Shown here: positions 16,182-24,860 of the stretch, piece after piece
Position numbering within the stretch: the stretch's first letter is position 1
Layout: each line of letters opens with the position of its first letter
From: an uncultured Oscillospiraceae bacterium
Lineage (GTDB): Bacteria; Bacillota; Clostridia; Oscillospirales; Oscillospiraceae
DNA length: 51,288 nucleotides
NCBI GenBank assembly: GCA_947629795.1
Contig: CANRFC010000021.1
Coordinates: 1-51,288, forward strand
Direction: 5' to 3'
The notes under the pieces: generated by a model
What the model was told of the DNA's origin: nothing
Database searches by the model: none
Seen by the model: only the letters and a program-made list of their open reading frames with translations
Translations under genes and position numbers: made by a program

Positions 16182-17060
16182 ATGGACCTGCAGGCCGACT
16201 ATGAGAGATTCCTGACCGAGGAAAAGGGCGCCAGCGCCAATACGGTCAGTTCCTATATGAGAGACGTCCACCAATACTTCCGCTGGCTGGACAGCGAGGG
16301 CCTGGCCGCCCAGAAGGCCACCCAGGCCGATGTGGACCGCTACTCCAAGTATCTCACCAGTCTGGGCAAGTCGGTCGCCACCGTCACCCGCTCTCTCGCC
16401 TCCCTCAAGTCCTTCTATGGCCACCTCCAGTCCAATCAAATGGTCTCCAGCAACCCCGCCAAGGGACTCACGCTGGAGAAGGTGGAGCGAAAGCTTCCCC
16501 AGATCCTCACCAGCAAGGAAGTGGAGCTCTTTCTGGAACAGCCCGATCCCAGGGACGCCAAGGGCTGCCGGGACAAGGCCATGCTGGAGCTGCTCTACGC
16601 CACCGGCATCCGGGTCAGCGAGCTCATCAACCTCAACCTGGACAACCTGAATCTCAGCGCCGGCTTCCTGCGGTGCGTCAACGCCAAGCGGGAGCGGATC
16701 ATCCCCCTGTACCCCACGGCGGTGAAGGCCCTGGGTGACTATATCCAGAATGTCCGGCCCCAGATGATCGAGCGGCCCGACGAACGATCCCTGTTTGTGA
16801 ACATGAACGGCTCCCGTATGTCCCGGCAAGGCTTCTGGAAGCTCATCAAGCACTATCAGGATCAGGCGGGCATCCAGAAGGACATCACCCCCCATACCTT
16901 GCGCCACTCCTTTGCCGCCCACCTGCTGGAAAACGGCGCCGACCTGCGCTCCCTCCAGGAGATGCTGGGGCACGCCGACATCTCTTCCACCCAGGTCTAC
17001 ACCATGGTGGTCAATCAAAAGCTCAAGGACGTATACAATAAGGCCCACCCCAGGACCTGA
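16182..17060 (+). CDS. xerD: Site-specific tyrosine recombinase XerD
   Basis: 292 residues, the usual length. An N-terminal SAM-like core-binding domain (about 1-85) is followed by the catalytic domain, where all active-site residues are visible: Arg in GIRVSELINL, Lys in NAKRERIIPL, His/Arg in HTLRHSFAAHLL, His in LGHADISSTQ and the nucleophile Tyr in QVYTMV. XerC and XerD resolve chromosome dimers at dif. ATG at 16182 follows GAGAAGGTGAGA. It is downstream of spoIIM and ends at a strong terminator. A second Xer protein is encoded at 31981-33027. Confidence 0.9.
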   Translation: MDLQADYERFLTEEKGASANTVSSYMRDVHQYFRWLDSEGLAAQKATQADVDRYSKYLTSLGKSVATVTRSLASLKSFYGHLQSNQMVSSNPAKGLTLEKVERKLPQILTSKEVELFLEQPDPRDAKGCRDKAMLELLYATGIRVSELINLNLDNLNLSAGFLRCVNAKRERIIPLYPTAVKALGDYIQNVRPQMIERPDERSLFVNMNGSRMSRQGFWKLIKHYQDQAGIQKDITPHTLRHSFAAHLLENGADLRSLQEMLGHADISSTQVYTMVVNQKLKDVYNKAHPRT

Positions 17061-17061
17061 C

Positions 17062-17101
17062 GAGGACGGTTTTTCTGTTTGGAAAACCGTCCTCATTTTT
17101 C
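17062..17101 (+). terminator. Terminator after xerD
   Basis: The stem GAGGACGGTTTT/AAAACCGTCCTC (17062-17094) is followed by ATTTTTCTG, beginning one base after the xerD stop. Confidence 0.92.
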
Positions 17102-17103
17102 TG

Positions 17104-17132
17104 TTGAAAAAAGGGAAGAAATGAGGTATACT
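17104..17132 (+). promoter_or_regulatory. Sigma-A promoter for the DUF1858 gene
   Basis: TTGAAA (17104-17109), a 17-base spacer and TATACT (17127-17132), starting right at the end of the xerD terminator. Confidence 0.8.
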
Positions 17133-17177
17133 ATACCCGCGTAAGCAAACCAATGAATTTTTGGAGGTATATCCGTC

Positions 17178-17384
17178 ATGGCTCAGATCACCAAGGATAC
17201 CATCATCGGCGACATTCTGGACATCGCCCCCCAGACCGCTCCTCTGTTCATGTCCATCGGCATGCACTGCCTGGGCTGCCCCTCCTCCCGCGGGGAGACT
17301 GTGGAGCAGGCCTGCATGGTCCACGGCGTGGATGTGGAGGCCCTGCTGGCCGAGGTCAATAAGCTGATCCCCGCCGCCCAGTAA
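17178..17384 (+). CDS. DUF1858 redox-disulfide-type small protein
   Basis: 68 residues: MAQITKDTIIGDILDIAP...FMSIGMHCLGCPSS. The HCLGCP motif with two cysteines (CxxC) and the ITKD.TIGDIL start are typical of DUF1858, the domain associated with hybrid-cluster proteins. The two cysteines probably form a redox-active disulfide or bind a metal. It has its own sigma-A promoter and its own terminator, so it is an isolated single-gene unit; no hybrid-cluster protein lies nearby. Its physiological role is not known. Confidence 0.85.
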   Translation: MAQITKDTIIGDILDIAPQTAPLFMSIGMHCLGCPSSRGETVEQACMVHGVDVEALLAEVNKLIPAAQ

Positions 17385-17401
17385 CCATGGCTCAAAAAAA
17401 G

Positions 17402-17426
17402 GGAGCGGCGCTGCCGCTCCTTTTTT
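17402..17426 (+). terminator. Terminator after the DUF1858 gene
   Basis: An 8-bp stem GGAGCGGC/GCCGCTCC (17402-17420) with a 3-base loop, preceded by seven A's and followed by six T's. Confidence 0.93.
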
Positions 17427-17454
17427 CTGCCCTGAGAGAGGAGGGAAGCCCGTT

Positions 17455-18171
17455 ATGAAACGACTGTTTGCCCTCTCACCCCGGCTCCGGGCCATCGCCG
17501 ACCAGGTCCCCGCCGGGACCAGGCTGGCGGATATTGGCACCGACCACGGCCGACTGCCCGTGTGGCTGATCCGGCAAGGGATCATCACCGGAGCGGTGGC
17601 CTCGGACCTCCGCCCCGGGCCCCTCGGCAAGGCCCAGGCTCTGGCCAGGCGATGGGAGGTGGCTGACCGGCTCTCCTTCCGGCTGTGCGACGGTCTCGCC
17701 AAGATCGCTCCTGACGAGGCCCAGACTGTGGTCATCGCCGGCATGGGCGGGGAGACCATTGCCGACATCCTGGAGCGGACTTTCTGGTCAAGGGCCCCCG
17801 GCCACCGGTACATCCTCCAGCCCATGTCGGGCCAGGACGGCCTGCGGCGGTACCTGTCCGCCCACGGCTTTGCCATCCGCCGGGAGGTGCTGGTGGAGGA
17901 GGGAGAGACCCTCTACGTCATCCTCTTAGCCCAGCCGGGGAAGATGGCGCCCCTCACCGAGGGGGAGATTTGGGTGGGTCGGCAGGAGCGGGGGATGGAA
18001 AGCCCCCTGAGAGGCCGTTATCTGGCCCAGGAGGTCAAAAAACTCCACCGGGCGGTGGAGGGACTGGAGCGCTCCGAAGCCCCCGGGGACGGGCCGAAGC
18101 TGGCCCAGTACAGGCTGGCGGCGGAGCAGGCGGAAGCGCTGAAGGAGGAGTGGGAACAATGGCAGCGGTAA
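17455..18171 (+). CDS. trmK: tRNA (adenine(22)-N1)-methyltransferase
   Basis: 238 residues. The Rossmann methyltransferase fold is visible as LADIGTDHGRLPVWLI (SAM-binding loop, about 24-39), VASDLRPGPLGKA and VVIAGMGGETIADIL; this wording is characteristic of the TrmK/YqfN family, which methylates A22 of tRNA. The C-terminal part is helical and charged. ATG at 17455 has GAGAGGAGG upstream. Its last 13 bases overlap the start of the Nif3-like gene, a pairing also found in Bacillus (yqfN-yqfO), which supports both names. Confidence 0.92.
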   Translation: MKRLFALSPRLRAIADQVPAGTRLADIGTDHGRLPVWLIRQGIITGAVASDLRPGPLGKAQALARRWEVADRLSFRLCDGLAKIAPDEAQTVVIAGMGGETIADILERTFWSRAPGHRYILQPMSGQDGLRRYLSAHGFAIRREVLVEEGETLYVILLAQPGKMAPLTEGEIWVGRQERGMESPLRGRYLAQEVKKLHRAVEGLERSEAPGDGPKLAQYRLAAEQAEALKEEWEQWQR

Positions 18172-18962
18172 GGCAGATCGAAGAATTCCTGTTTTCAAAG
18201 GCCCCCAAAGAGCTGGCCATGGATTGGGACAACGTGGGACTTCTGGTGGGCTTTCCGGACCGGGAGGTCGATAAGATCCTGGTGGCCCTGGACATCACCG
18301 GGGAGGTGGCCGACGAGGCCGCCGGACTGGGGGCACAGCTCATCGTGGCCCACCATCCGGTGATGAACTGCGCCTGGGAAAAGGTGCAAACCGTGCGCTC
18401 CGACACGGTCCAGGGCAGCATCCTCATCAAGCTGCTCACCGCCGGCATCTCCGGCATCTGCATGCACACCAACCTGGACGCTGTCGCCGGCGGCGTCAAC
18501 GACGCCCTGGCCCAGCGTCTGGGCCTTTCCCACGTGGAACAGCTCCACCCCGACGGCGTGGACTCCCAGGGCCGGCCCTACGGCATCGGCCGGGTGGGAG
18601 AGGCCGCCGGCTTTGCCGATGCCAAGAGCTTCGCTGCCTTTGTCCGTGACGCTCTTCGCGCTGACGGCCTGCGGCTGGAGGACGCCGGCCGGCCGGTGCG
18701 CAGGGTAGCCGTGGGAGGCGGTGCCTGCGGCGGCATGCTCTCCGACGCCGCTGCCAAGGGCTGCGACACCTTTGTCACCGCCGACGTGAAGTACGACGTG
18801 TTCCTCACCGCCCGGGCCCTGGGCGTCAACCTCATCGACGCCGGCCACTTCTCCACCGAGAACGTGGTCTGCCCTGTGCTGGCCTCCTGGCTGGGGGAGG
18901 GCTTCCCGGAGGTGGAGGTCGTTCTCTCCCAGCGGCACAAAGAGGTATTTTCTTGCCTTTAA
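18159..18962 (+). CDS. Nif3-like dinuclear metal centre protein (YqfO family)
   Basis: 267 residues, the short form without the extra central domain of some family members. Metal-binding motifs are visible: VAHHPVM with two His, HTNLD, and the C-terminal DAGHFSTE with Asp/His/Glu. Family members form hexameric toroids; some act as GTP cyclohydrolase-like or regulatory proteins, and the cellular role is unsettled. ATG at 18159 follows AAGGAGGAG and overlaps the end of trmK by 13 bases, so they are translationally coupled. Confidence 0.9.
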   Translation: MAAVRQIEEFLFSKAPKELAMDWDNVGLLVGFPDREVDKILVALDITGEVADEAAGLGAQLIVAHHPVMNCAWEKVQTVRSDTVQGSILIKLLTAGISGICMHTNLDAVAGGVNDALAQRLGLSHVEQLHPDGVDSQGRPYGIGRVGEAAGFADAKSFAAFVRDALRADGLRLEDAGRPVRRVAVGGGACGGMLSDAAAKGCDTFVTADVKYDVFLTARALGVNLIDAGHFSTENVVCPVLASWLGEGFPEVEVVLSQRHKEVFSCL

Positions 18963-18965
18963 GAG

Positions 18966-18994
18966 TTGCAAAAGCGCTTTCCTTGTGGTAAAAT
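18966..18994 (+). promoter_or_regulatory. Sigma-A promoter for yebC
   Basis: TTGCAA (18966-18971), a 17-base spacer and TAAAAT (18989-18994), 45 bases before the start codon. Confidence 0.8.
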
Positions 18995-19039
18995 ATTTTA
19001 CGCAATTTTTTGATTCTTTCAGGAAGGGAACGAAAACAT

Positions 19040-19768
19040 ATGTCTGGACACTCCAAATGGCATAACATTCAGAAGACCAAGGGCGCGGCTGACGCCAAGC
19101 GCTCCGCCGCCTTCACCAAGATCGCCAAAGAGATGATCGTGGCGGTGAAGACCGGCGGCAGCGGCGATCCCGCCAACAACTCCCGCCTGGCCACCGTCAT
19201 CGCCAAGGCCCGGGCGGCCAATATGCCCAACGACAACATCAAGCGCACCATCGAGCGCGCCCTGGGCGCCGGCAACACCGACAGCTACGAGAGCGTCACC
19301 TACGAGGGCTACGGCCCCTCCGGTGTGGCCATCATCGTAGACGCCCTCACCGACAACCGCCAGCGCACCGCCCCCGAGGTCCGGCATCTGCTGGACAAGT
19401 ACGGCAAGGGCCTGGGCGCCACCGGCTGCGTGTCCTGGTCCTTTGACCAGAAGGGCGTCATCATCATCGACAAAGAGGACCTGGACGAGGATACCATGAT
19501 GATGGACGCCCTGGAGTGCGGCGCCGACGACATGAGCGCCGAGGGCGACGTCTTTGAGATCACCACCGCTCCCGACGCCTTCGGCTCCGTGCTGGAGGCC
19601 CTGGAGGCCAAGGGCTACTCCTTCGTCAGCGCCGCCGTGGAGATGGTCCCCCAGAACTACGTGAAGCTGGAGTCCGAGGAGGACATCAAGAACATGGAGA
19701 AGCTGGTGGAGGCCCTGGAGGACAACGACGACGTGCAGAACGTCTGGCACAACTGGGACCAGGACTGA
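19040..19768 (+). CDS. yebC: YebC/PmpR-family regulator or translation factor
   Basis: 242 residues. MSGHSKWHNIQKTKGAADAKR at the N-terminus, then AKARAANMPNDNIKR and YEGYGPSGVAIIVDALTDNRQRT, are diagnostic of the YebC family. Members have been described as transcriptional regulators and, more recently, as factors that relieve ribosome stalling on proline-rich stretches; which applies here cannot be told. ATG at 19040 has AGGAAGGGA upstream. It is a single-gene unit from its own promoter, converging on the RNase P RNA gene, and shares the hairpin at 19786-19817. Confidence 0.93.
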   Translation: MSGHSKWHNIQKTKGAADAKRSAAFTKIAKEMIVAVKTGGSGDPANNSRLATVIAKARAANMPNDNIKRTIERALGAGNTDSYESVTYEGYGPSGVAIIVDALTDNRQRTAPEVRHLLDKYGKGLGATGCVSWSFDQKGVIIIDKEDLDEDTMMMDALECGADDMSAEGDVFEITTAPDAFGSVLEALEAKGYSFVSAAVEMVPQNYVKLESEEDIKNMEKLVEALEDNDDVQNVWHNWDQD

Positions 19769-19776
19769 AATACGTG

Positions 19777-19817
19777 AAAAAAACAGGACCGGCGCCGCTG
19801 ACACGCGGCGCCGGTCC
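19777..19817. terminator. Shared terminator of yebC and rnpB
   Basis: A 13-bp perfect GC-rich stem (19786-19798 with 19805-19817). On the minus strand it is followed by TGTTTTTTT (19785-19777), so it is a strong terminator for rnpB; on the plus strand it is followed by ATATTTG. Confidence 0.9.
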
Positions 19818-19827
19818 ATATTTGTGC

Positions 19828-20184
19828 AAGTAAGCCTGTAAGCCGGGTTCTGTCATTCAAGACAGCCATCTATCTCGACGTACCGTTGCCGGTACGCTCA
19901 AGCCGCCTCCCCGGGACGGCCGGGCCGGCCATATGTCCCTCCACGGCGTTGCTCCGGATAGAGTTTGCAGCGACGGACGCTTCCACGCCGTCGGGTGAGC
20001 TCTTACCTCGCCTTTCCACCCTTGCTCCCGCTCCCAAAAGGGGCGGGGGCGGTCTATTTCTGTTGCCCTTTTCCTGGGGTCGCCCCCGGCGGGTGTTACC
20101 CGTTATCCTTGCCCTGTGGAGCCCGGACTTTCCTCATCCACGGGCCTTTCGCCCCGCGGACGCGGCTGTCCAGCTTGCTTGCGG
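19828..20184 (-). ncRNA. rnpB: RNase P RNA
   Basis: On the minus strand the conserved 5' block GAGGAAAGTCCGGGCTC (20138-20122) and the conserved 3' block ACAGAACCCGGCTTACAG (19853-19836) are both present, about 300 bases apart; these are the universal ends of the bacterial RNase P catalytic core. The RNA cleaves 5' leaders from tRNA precursors. The length of about 355 bases fits. The 5' end is placed from the promoter at 20190-20218; the 3' end is approximate. Confidence 0.96.
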
Positions 20185-20189
20185 GGACT

Positions 20190-20218
20190 ATTTTACCCGA
20201 TTGCGGCCCAAAAGTCAA
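20190..20218 (-). promoter_or_regulatory. Sigma-A promoter for rnpB
   Basis: On the minus strand, TTGACT (20218-20213), a 17-base spacer and TAAAAT (20195-20190), placing the transcript start near 20184. Confidence 0.85.
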
Positions 20219-20298
20219 ATCCAACATGGGAGCAAAGGGGGAGGACCTTGCCCGTGCGCTCCGTGGCTGAAGCGGTTTCCGGAAAGCACGTAAATCAA

Positions 20299-20327
20299 TT
20301 GAAATCCCCGGCAAAATGGAGTATACT
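20299..20327 (+). promoter_or_regulatory. Sigma-A promoter of the murD-ligA operon
   Basis: TTGAAA (20299-20304), a 17-base spacer and TATACT (20322-20327). The next clear terminator is after ligA at 29.5 kb, so this may drive eight genes. Confidence 0.82.
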
Positions 20328-20374
20328 ATGGGGGCATGACTTGCAAGACTTGGAAGAGGAGGGATCGTCTTCCC

Positions 20375-21760
20375 ATGACAGTACAGGAGTATTTTTCCGG
20401 TCTCAGCGGGAAAAAGGTGGCGGTGCTGGGCATCGGTGTGTCCAATACCCCCCTGATCCGCATGCTGCTGCGCGCCGGAGCCAAGGTCACCGCCTGCGAT
20501 AAGCGTTCCCGGGAGGACTTCGGCGGGACCATCGAGGACCTGGAGAGCCTGGGGGCCTCGGTGCATTTGGGGGAGGACTATCTGGACCGCCTGGAGGGTC
20601 AGGATGTGATCTTCCGCACCCCCGGCATGCGTCCCGACCTGCCCCGGCTTGCCGCTGCCGTCCGGGCTGGGGCGGAGCTCACCTCCGAGATGGAGGTCTT
20701 CTTCCGGGTCTGTCCCTGTCCCATTATCGCCGTCACCGGGAGCGATGGGAAGACCACCACCACCACTATCATCGCCGAGCTTTTAAAGGCGGCGGGGAAG
20801 ACGGTCTATCTGGGAGGGAACATCGGAAAGCCCCTCCTGCCCGACGCGGAAATGATGGAGCCCACTGATTTCGCGGTGGTGGAGCTCTCCTCTTTCCAGC
20901 TCATGACCATGGATCGCTCCCCCCACATCGCCGTGGTCACCAACCTGGCCCCCAACCACCTGGACGTCCACAAGTCCATGGGGGAGTACATCTCCGCCAA
21001 GGAGAACATCCTCCTCCACCAGAGCGCCATGGACCGGGTCATCCTCAACGCCGACAATCCCATCGCCGCTGCTCTCAGTGCTGACCCCCACGGTCATCTC
21101 ACCTGGTTCAGCCGGCAAAGGGAGCCCGAGGGGGACGCTGTGTTCCTCCGGGGAGATACCATCTATCTGCGGGACGGCGGGGGAGAGTGGCCTGTCCTGA
21201 CCCGGAGGGAGATCCTCCTTCCCGGCGACCACAATGTGGAGAATTACATGGCGGCCATCGCCGCGGTGAAGGACTTCGTGCCCGTGGGCGTCATCCGCTC
21301 CTTCGCCTCAAAATTCTCCGGGGTGGAGCACCGCATCGAGCTGGTGCGGGAGCTGGACGGGGTCCGGTACTACAACGACTCCATTGCCTCCAGTCCCACC
21401 CGGACCATGGCCGGCCTCAAGTGCTTCCGGGAGAAGGTCATCCTCATCGCCGGGGGCTATGACAAGCACATCCCCTACGATCCCCTGGGCCCGGTGGTGG
21501 TGGAGCACGTCAAGCGGCTCATCCTCACCGGCGCCACCTCGCCCAGGATCCGCCAGGCTGTGGAAAAGGCCCCGAGCTATGTCCAGGGAAGCCCCATCAT
21601 AGAGGAATACCACGACTTCAAGGACGCCGTGGAGGCCGCCAGGGCCGCCGCGGAGCCCGGGGACGTGGTCCTTCTGTCTCCCGCCTCGGCCTCCTTTGAC
21701 CGCTTCAAGAACTTCATGGAGCGGGGGAACTATTTCAAGCAGATCGTGCGGGAATTCTGA
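20375..21760 (+). CDS. murD: UDP-N-acetylmuramoyl-L-alanine--D-glutamate ligase
   Basis: 461 residues. It adds D-glutamate to UDP-MurNAc-L-Ala in cytoplasmic peptidoglycan synthesis. The N-terminal Rossmann-like domain begins KKVAVLGIGVSN; the ATP loop is VTGSDGKTTTTT; ELSSFQL and TNLAPNHLDVH are Mur-ligase motifs; NDSIASSPTRTMAGL and GGYDKHIPYD are MurD-type C-terminal motifs. The start is ATG at 20375 behind GAGGAGGG; an in-frame ATG at 20336 lies only about eight bases downstream of the promoter -10 box and has no ribosome binding site. It is first in a long operon with three peptidases. Confidence 0.96.
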   Translation: MTVQEYFSGLSGKKVAVLGIGVSNTPLIRMLLRAGAKVTACDKRSREDFGGTIEDLESLGASVHLGEDYLDRLEGQDVIFRTPGMRPDLPRLAAAVRAGAELTSEMEVFFRVCPCPIIAVTGSDGKTTTTTIIAELLKAAGKTVYLGGNIGKPLLPDAEMMEPTDFAVVELSSFQLMTMDRSPHIAVVTNLAPNHLDVHKSMGEYISAKENILLHQSAMDRVILNADNPIAAALSADPHGHLTWFSRQREPEGDAVFLRGDTIYLRDGGGEWPVLTRREILLPGDHNVENYMAAIAAVKDFVPVGVIRSFASKFSGVEHRIELVRELDGVRYYNDSIASSPTRTMAGLKCFREKVILIAGGYDKHIPYDPLGPVVVEHVKRLILTGATSPRIRQAVEKAPSYVQGSPIIEEYHDFKDAVEAARAAAEPGDVVLLSPASASFDRFKNFMERGNYFKQIVREF

Positions 21761-21775
21761 AAGGGAAGTGAGAGC

Positions 21776-22813
21776 GTGGACTTTTTTGAGACCTTAAAGC
21801 GCTTGTGCTCGGTCAACGCGCCCACCGGCTTTGAGGCCCCGGCAGCCCAGGCCGCCAAGGCCCTCCTGGAGCCTCTGATGGACGAGGTCATCATTGACCG
21901 GCTGGGCAGCGTCATCGGCGTGAAGCGCTGCGGCAAGCCTGGGGCCAGGCGGCTCCTGCTGGACGCCCACCTGGACGAGGTGGGGCTCATCGTCACCGGC
22001 ATCGAGGAGGGCTTCCTCCGCTTTGCCAGCCTGGGCGGGGTGGACCCCCGGATGCTCCCCGCCAGGGAGCTCACCGTCCTCACCCAGCCCAAGCCCATCT
22101 TCGGCGTGGTGGCCTGCCTGCCGCCCCACGTCCAGACCGCCGCCGACCACGACAAGTCGGTGGCCATGGAGGACCTGCGCATCGACATCGGCATGACCCA
22201 GGCCCAGGCAGAGAAGGCCGTGCCCATCGGCACGCCCATCTCCTACCGGGCAGACCTGCAGCAGCTCCAGAACGGCCAGCTCTGCGGCAAATCCCTGGAC
22301 GACCGCTCCTGTTTTGCTATCCTTCTTCGGGCCGCGGAGCTCCTCCAGGGCAAGGACCTGGACGTGGACCTTTATATCATGGGCAGCGTCCGGGAAGAGA
22401 CCGGCGGCATGGGCGCCATTGTGGGGACCAACGCCGTCGCTCCCGACTGGTGCGTGGCGGTGGATGTGACCTTTGCCCGCACCCCCGGTGTCAGCGAGGA
22501 CGACGCCCCCTGCAAGCTCTACGGCGGCCCCGCCATCGGCGTGGGGCCCAATATGACCTGGGCCCTCACCGACCGCATGACGGCCAAGGCCAGGGCTCTG
22601 GACATCCCCTATCAGCTTGAGGTGATGGAGGGCGCCACCGGCACCAATGGTTGGCATATGCAGATCTGCCTGGAGGGCATCCCCACCTCGGTGGTGTCTC
22701 TGCCGCTGAAGTATATGCACTCTCCCATTGAAGTGGTGGCCGAAGAGGACATGGAGCACACCGCCCGGCTCCTGGCCGCCTTTGCGGAAAATCTTGGAAT
22801 GGAGGGATGCTGA
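21776..22813 (+). CDS. M42-family metallopeptidase, copy 1
   Basis: 345 residues. M42 co-catalytic metal-site motifs are in order: DAHLDEVGL (His/Asp), LDDRSC (Asp bridging the two metals), EETGGMG (Glu/Glu) and the C-terminal MHSPIEV (His). M42 enzymes are large tetrahedral cytosolic aminopeptidases that trim peptides. GTG at 21776 has GGGAAGTGAGAG in front, 15 bases after murD. It is the first of three consecutive M42 genes, and the three differ widely in sequence, so they are old paralogues probably with different residue preferences. It has CLPPHVQT where the other two carry IKPIH and IKVHG, and its DDR is followed by SC rather than IGC or ISC. Confidence 0.88.
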   Translation: MDFFETLKRLCSVNAPTGFEAPAAQAAKALLEPLMDEVIIDRLGSVIGVKRCGKPGARRLLLDAHLDEVGLIVTGIEEGFLRFASLGGVDPRMLPARELTVLTQPKPIFGVVACLPPHVQTAADHDKSVAMEDLRIDIGMTQAQAEKAVPIGTPISYRADLQQLQNGQLCGKSLDDRSCFAILLRAAELLQGKDLDVDLYIMGSVREETGGMGAIVGTNAVAPDWCVAVDVTFARTPGVSEDDAPCKLYGGPAIGVGPNMTWALTDRMTAKARALDIPYQLEVMEGATGTNGWHMQICLEGIPTSVVSLPLKYMHSPIEVVAEEDMEHTARLLAAFAENLGMEGC

Positions 22814-22814
22814 G

Positions 22815-23846
22815 ATGCTGCTGGACACCTTGAAGGACCTGTGCGCCCTCTCCGGACCCTCCAGCTATGAAGGGCCTGTCCGGGACTACCTGCTTGACCG
22901 CGCCCAAAAAGCGGGGGTAGAGGCCCGGATCGACGGCCTGGGGAACCTGATCGCGACCAAAAAAGGGGCCGCAAAAGGACCCAAAAAGCTCCTCTTATGC
23001 GCCCATATGGACGAGGTAGGGCTTATTGTCAAGCGCATTACCGACGATGGTTATATCAAATTCGCCTGCGTGGGCGGCGTGGACCGGCGAGTGCTCATCG
23101 GCAAGCCGGTCTACCTCGGAAACGCCCGTGTCCCAGGGGTTATCGGGATCAAGCCCATCCACCTGACCACCGCTGAGGAGCGGAAAAAGATCCCCTCCTT
23201 GGAGCAGTTTTACGTGGATATCGGGGCCAGGAGCAGGGAAGAGGCGGAAAAGCTCACCCATTTGGGCGATTTCGGCGTATTTTCCGATGAGATCGTGGAA
23301 TTTGGTGACGGAATGTTGAAGGCCAAGGCCATTGACGACCGCATTGGCTGCGCCGTGATGGCCGAGCTCATGGACCGGGACCTGCCCATGGACGTGACCT
23401 TCGCCTTCACCGTCCAGGAGGAGGTAGGGACCCGGGGAGCCTTCGGCGCCGGGTTCTCGGTCCATCCCGACCTGGCCCTCATTCTGGAGGGCACCACCGC
23501 CGCCGACAGCCCCACCACCGATGCCCACCGCCGGGTGTGCCGCCCCGGCCAGGGGCCTGTGGTGCCCTATATGGACGGCGGCACTGTCTATGATCCGGAG
23601 GTTTTCCGGTTGCTGGGGACCCTGGCCGACGAGAACGGCATTCCCTGGCAGACCAAGGAATACGTCTCCGGAGGCACCGACGCCCGGAGCATCCAGCGCA
23701 GCCGGGAGGGGTGCCGGGTGGGGGCGGTCTCCGCCGCCGTGCGGTATCTCCACTCACCCTCCAGTGTGGCGTCTATCCGGGACTTTGAGCAAATCGAGGC
23801 ACTGACCTGGGCCTTTGTCCAGGCTGTCGCCCAGGGGAGGATCTGA
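22815..23846 (+). CDS. M42-family metallopeptidase, copy 2
   Basis: 343 residues. Motifs: CAHMDEVGLIV, AIDDRIGCAV, QEEVGTRGA and RYLHSPSSV, giving the complete set of M42 metal ligands and the catalytic glutamate. TTDAHRRVCRPGQGP with SGGTDARSIQ is the usual M42 C-terminal pattern. ATG at 22815 begins one base after the stop of copy 1, with GGAGGG inside the end of that gene, so translation is coupled. In the cytosol it should release N-terminal residues from peptides; specificity is not readable. Confidence 0.9.
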   Translation: MLLDTLKDLCALSGPSSYEGPVRDYLLDRAQKAGVEARIDGLGNLIATKKGAAKGPKKLLLCAHMDEVGLIVKRITDDGYIKFACVGGVDRRVLIGKPVYLGNARVPGVIGIKPIHLTTAEERKKIPSLEQFYVDIGARSREEAEKLTHLGDFGVFSDEIVEFGDGMLKAKAIDDRIGCAVMAELMDRDLPMDVTFAFTVQEEVGTRGAFGAGFSVHPDLALILEGTTAADSPTTDAHRRVCRPGQGPVVPYMDGGTVYDPEVFRLLGTLADENGIPWQTKEYVSGGTDARSIQRSREGCRVGAVSAAVRYLHSPSSVASIRDFEQIEALTWAFVQAVAQGRI

Positions 23847-23848
23847 AA

Positions 23849-24841
23849 ATGGAACTGTTTGAACTTTTTGCCAAGCTGGTGGCTGTCCACAGCCCTTCAG
23901 GGCGGGAAAAGGCGGTGGCCCAGGTCATTGCCGACTATGCCAGGCCCTATGCCGACGAGATCACCACCGACGTCATGGGCAATCTCTTTGTCCACAAGAA
24001 GGGCTCCGGCCCCAGGCTCATGTTCTCCGCCCACATGGATTCTATCGGGTTGGTGGTGACCTACCTGGAGGAGGACGGCTCGGTGCGCTTCGGCAAGCTG
24101 GGCGGGGTGGTCCCCGAGAGCGTGCAGAACACCCCCGTACGCTTTGAAAACGGCACTGTGGGTGCCATTAAGGTCCACGGCAAGGCCGACAGGAAGCATC
24201 TGACCCTGGACGACCTCTACCTGGATATCGGCGCGGGGAGCCGGGAAGAGGCTCAGGCCATGGTGCGGCCGGGGGATACGGCGGTCTATGCCACCTCCAC
24301 GGTGAAAAACGGTAAGCGGGTCATCTCTCCCTATACCGACAACCGCATCTCCTGCGCGGTGCTTCTGAAGACGCTGGAGAAGGTGAAGGAGAGCCGGAAC
24401 GACCTGTGGTTTGTCTTCTCGGTCCAGGAGGAGCTGGGCCTGCGGGGCGCCAAGACCGCGGCCTACGCCATCGACCCGGAGTATGCCGTAGCGGTGGATG
24501 TCACCGGTGCCTACGACTGGCCCGGAGCCCCCAAGACAGGCAGCGCCGTGTTAGGCGGGGGAGCGGCCATCAAGGTCATGGACAGTTCGGTCATCTGCCA
24601 CCCTGATATGGTGAAGCGTATGGAGAAGTTGGCCTGTGAAGGGAATATCCCTTACCAGCTTGATGTGCTGACCAGGGGAGGCACTGACGCCGGCATGATC
24701 CACCAAAGCCGCCTGGGCGTGGTTACAGGGGGCGTTTCTATCCCTTGCCGGTACACCCACGCGCCTACGGAATCCATCGATCTGGGAGATGCTGAGGCCT
24801 GCGTGGACCTCTTGGCCGCCCTTGCTGCGGACAAATTTTAA
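23849..24841 (+). CDS. M42-family metallopeptidase, copy 3
   Basis: 330 residues. Motifs: SAHMDSIGLVV, TDNRISCAV, QEELGLRGAK and CRYTHAPTES. Compared with the others it has DSIG in place of DEVG and DNR in place of DDR, still compatible with metal binding. ATG at 23849 is two bases after the stop of copy 2 with GGGGAGGA upstream. Three tandem M42 genes could give a heterogeneous peptide-trimming system or mixed assemblies; that is inference. Confidence 0.9.
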   Translation: MELFELFAKLVAVHSPSGREKAVAQVIADYARPYADEITTDVMGNLFVHKKGSGPRLMFSAHMDSIGLVVTYLEEDGSVRFGKLGGVVPESVQNTPVRFENGTVGAIKVHGKADRKHLTLDDLYLDIGAGSREEAQAMVRPGDTAVYATSTVKNGKRVISPYTDNRISCAVLLKTLEKVKESRNDLWFVFSVQEELGLRGAKTAAYAIDPEYAVAVDVTGAYDWPGAPKTGSAVLGGGAAIKVMDSSVICHPDMVKRMEKLACEGNIPYQLDVLTRGGTDAGMIHQSRLGVVTGGVSIPCRYTHAPTESIDLGDAEACVDLLAALAADKF

Positions 24842-24860
24842 ACAGGATGTGTAAACATAA

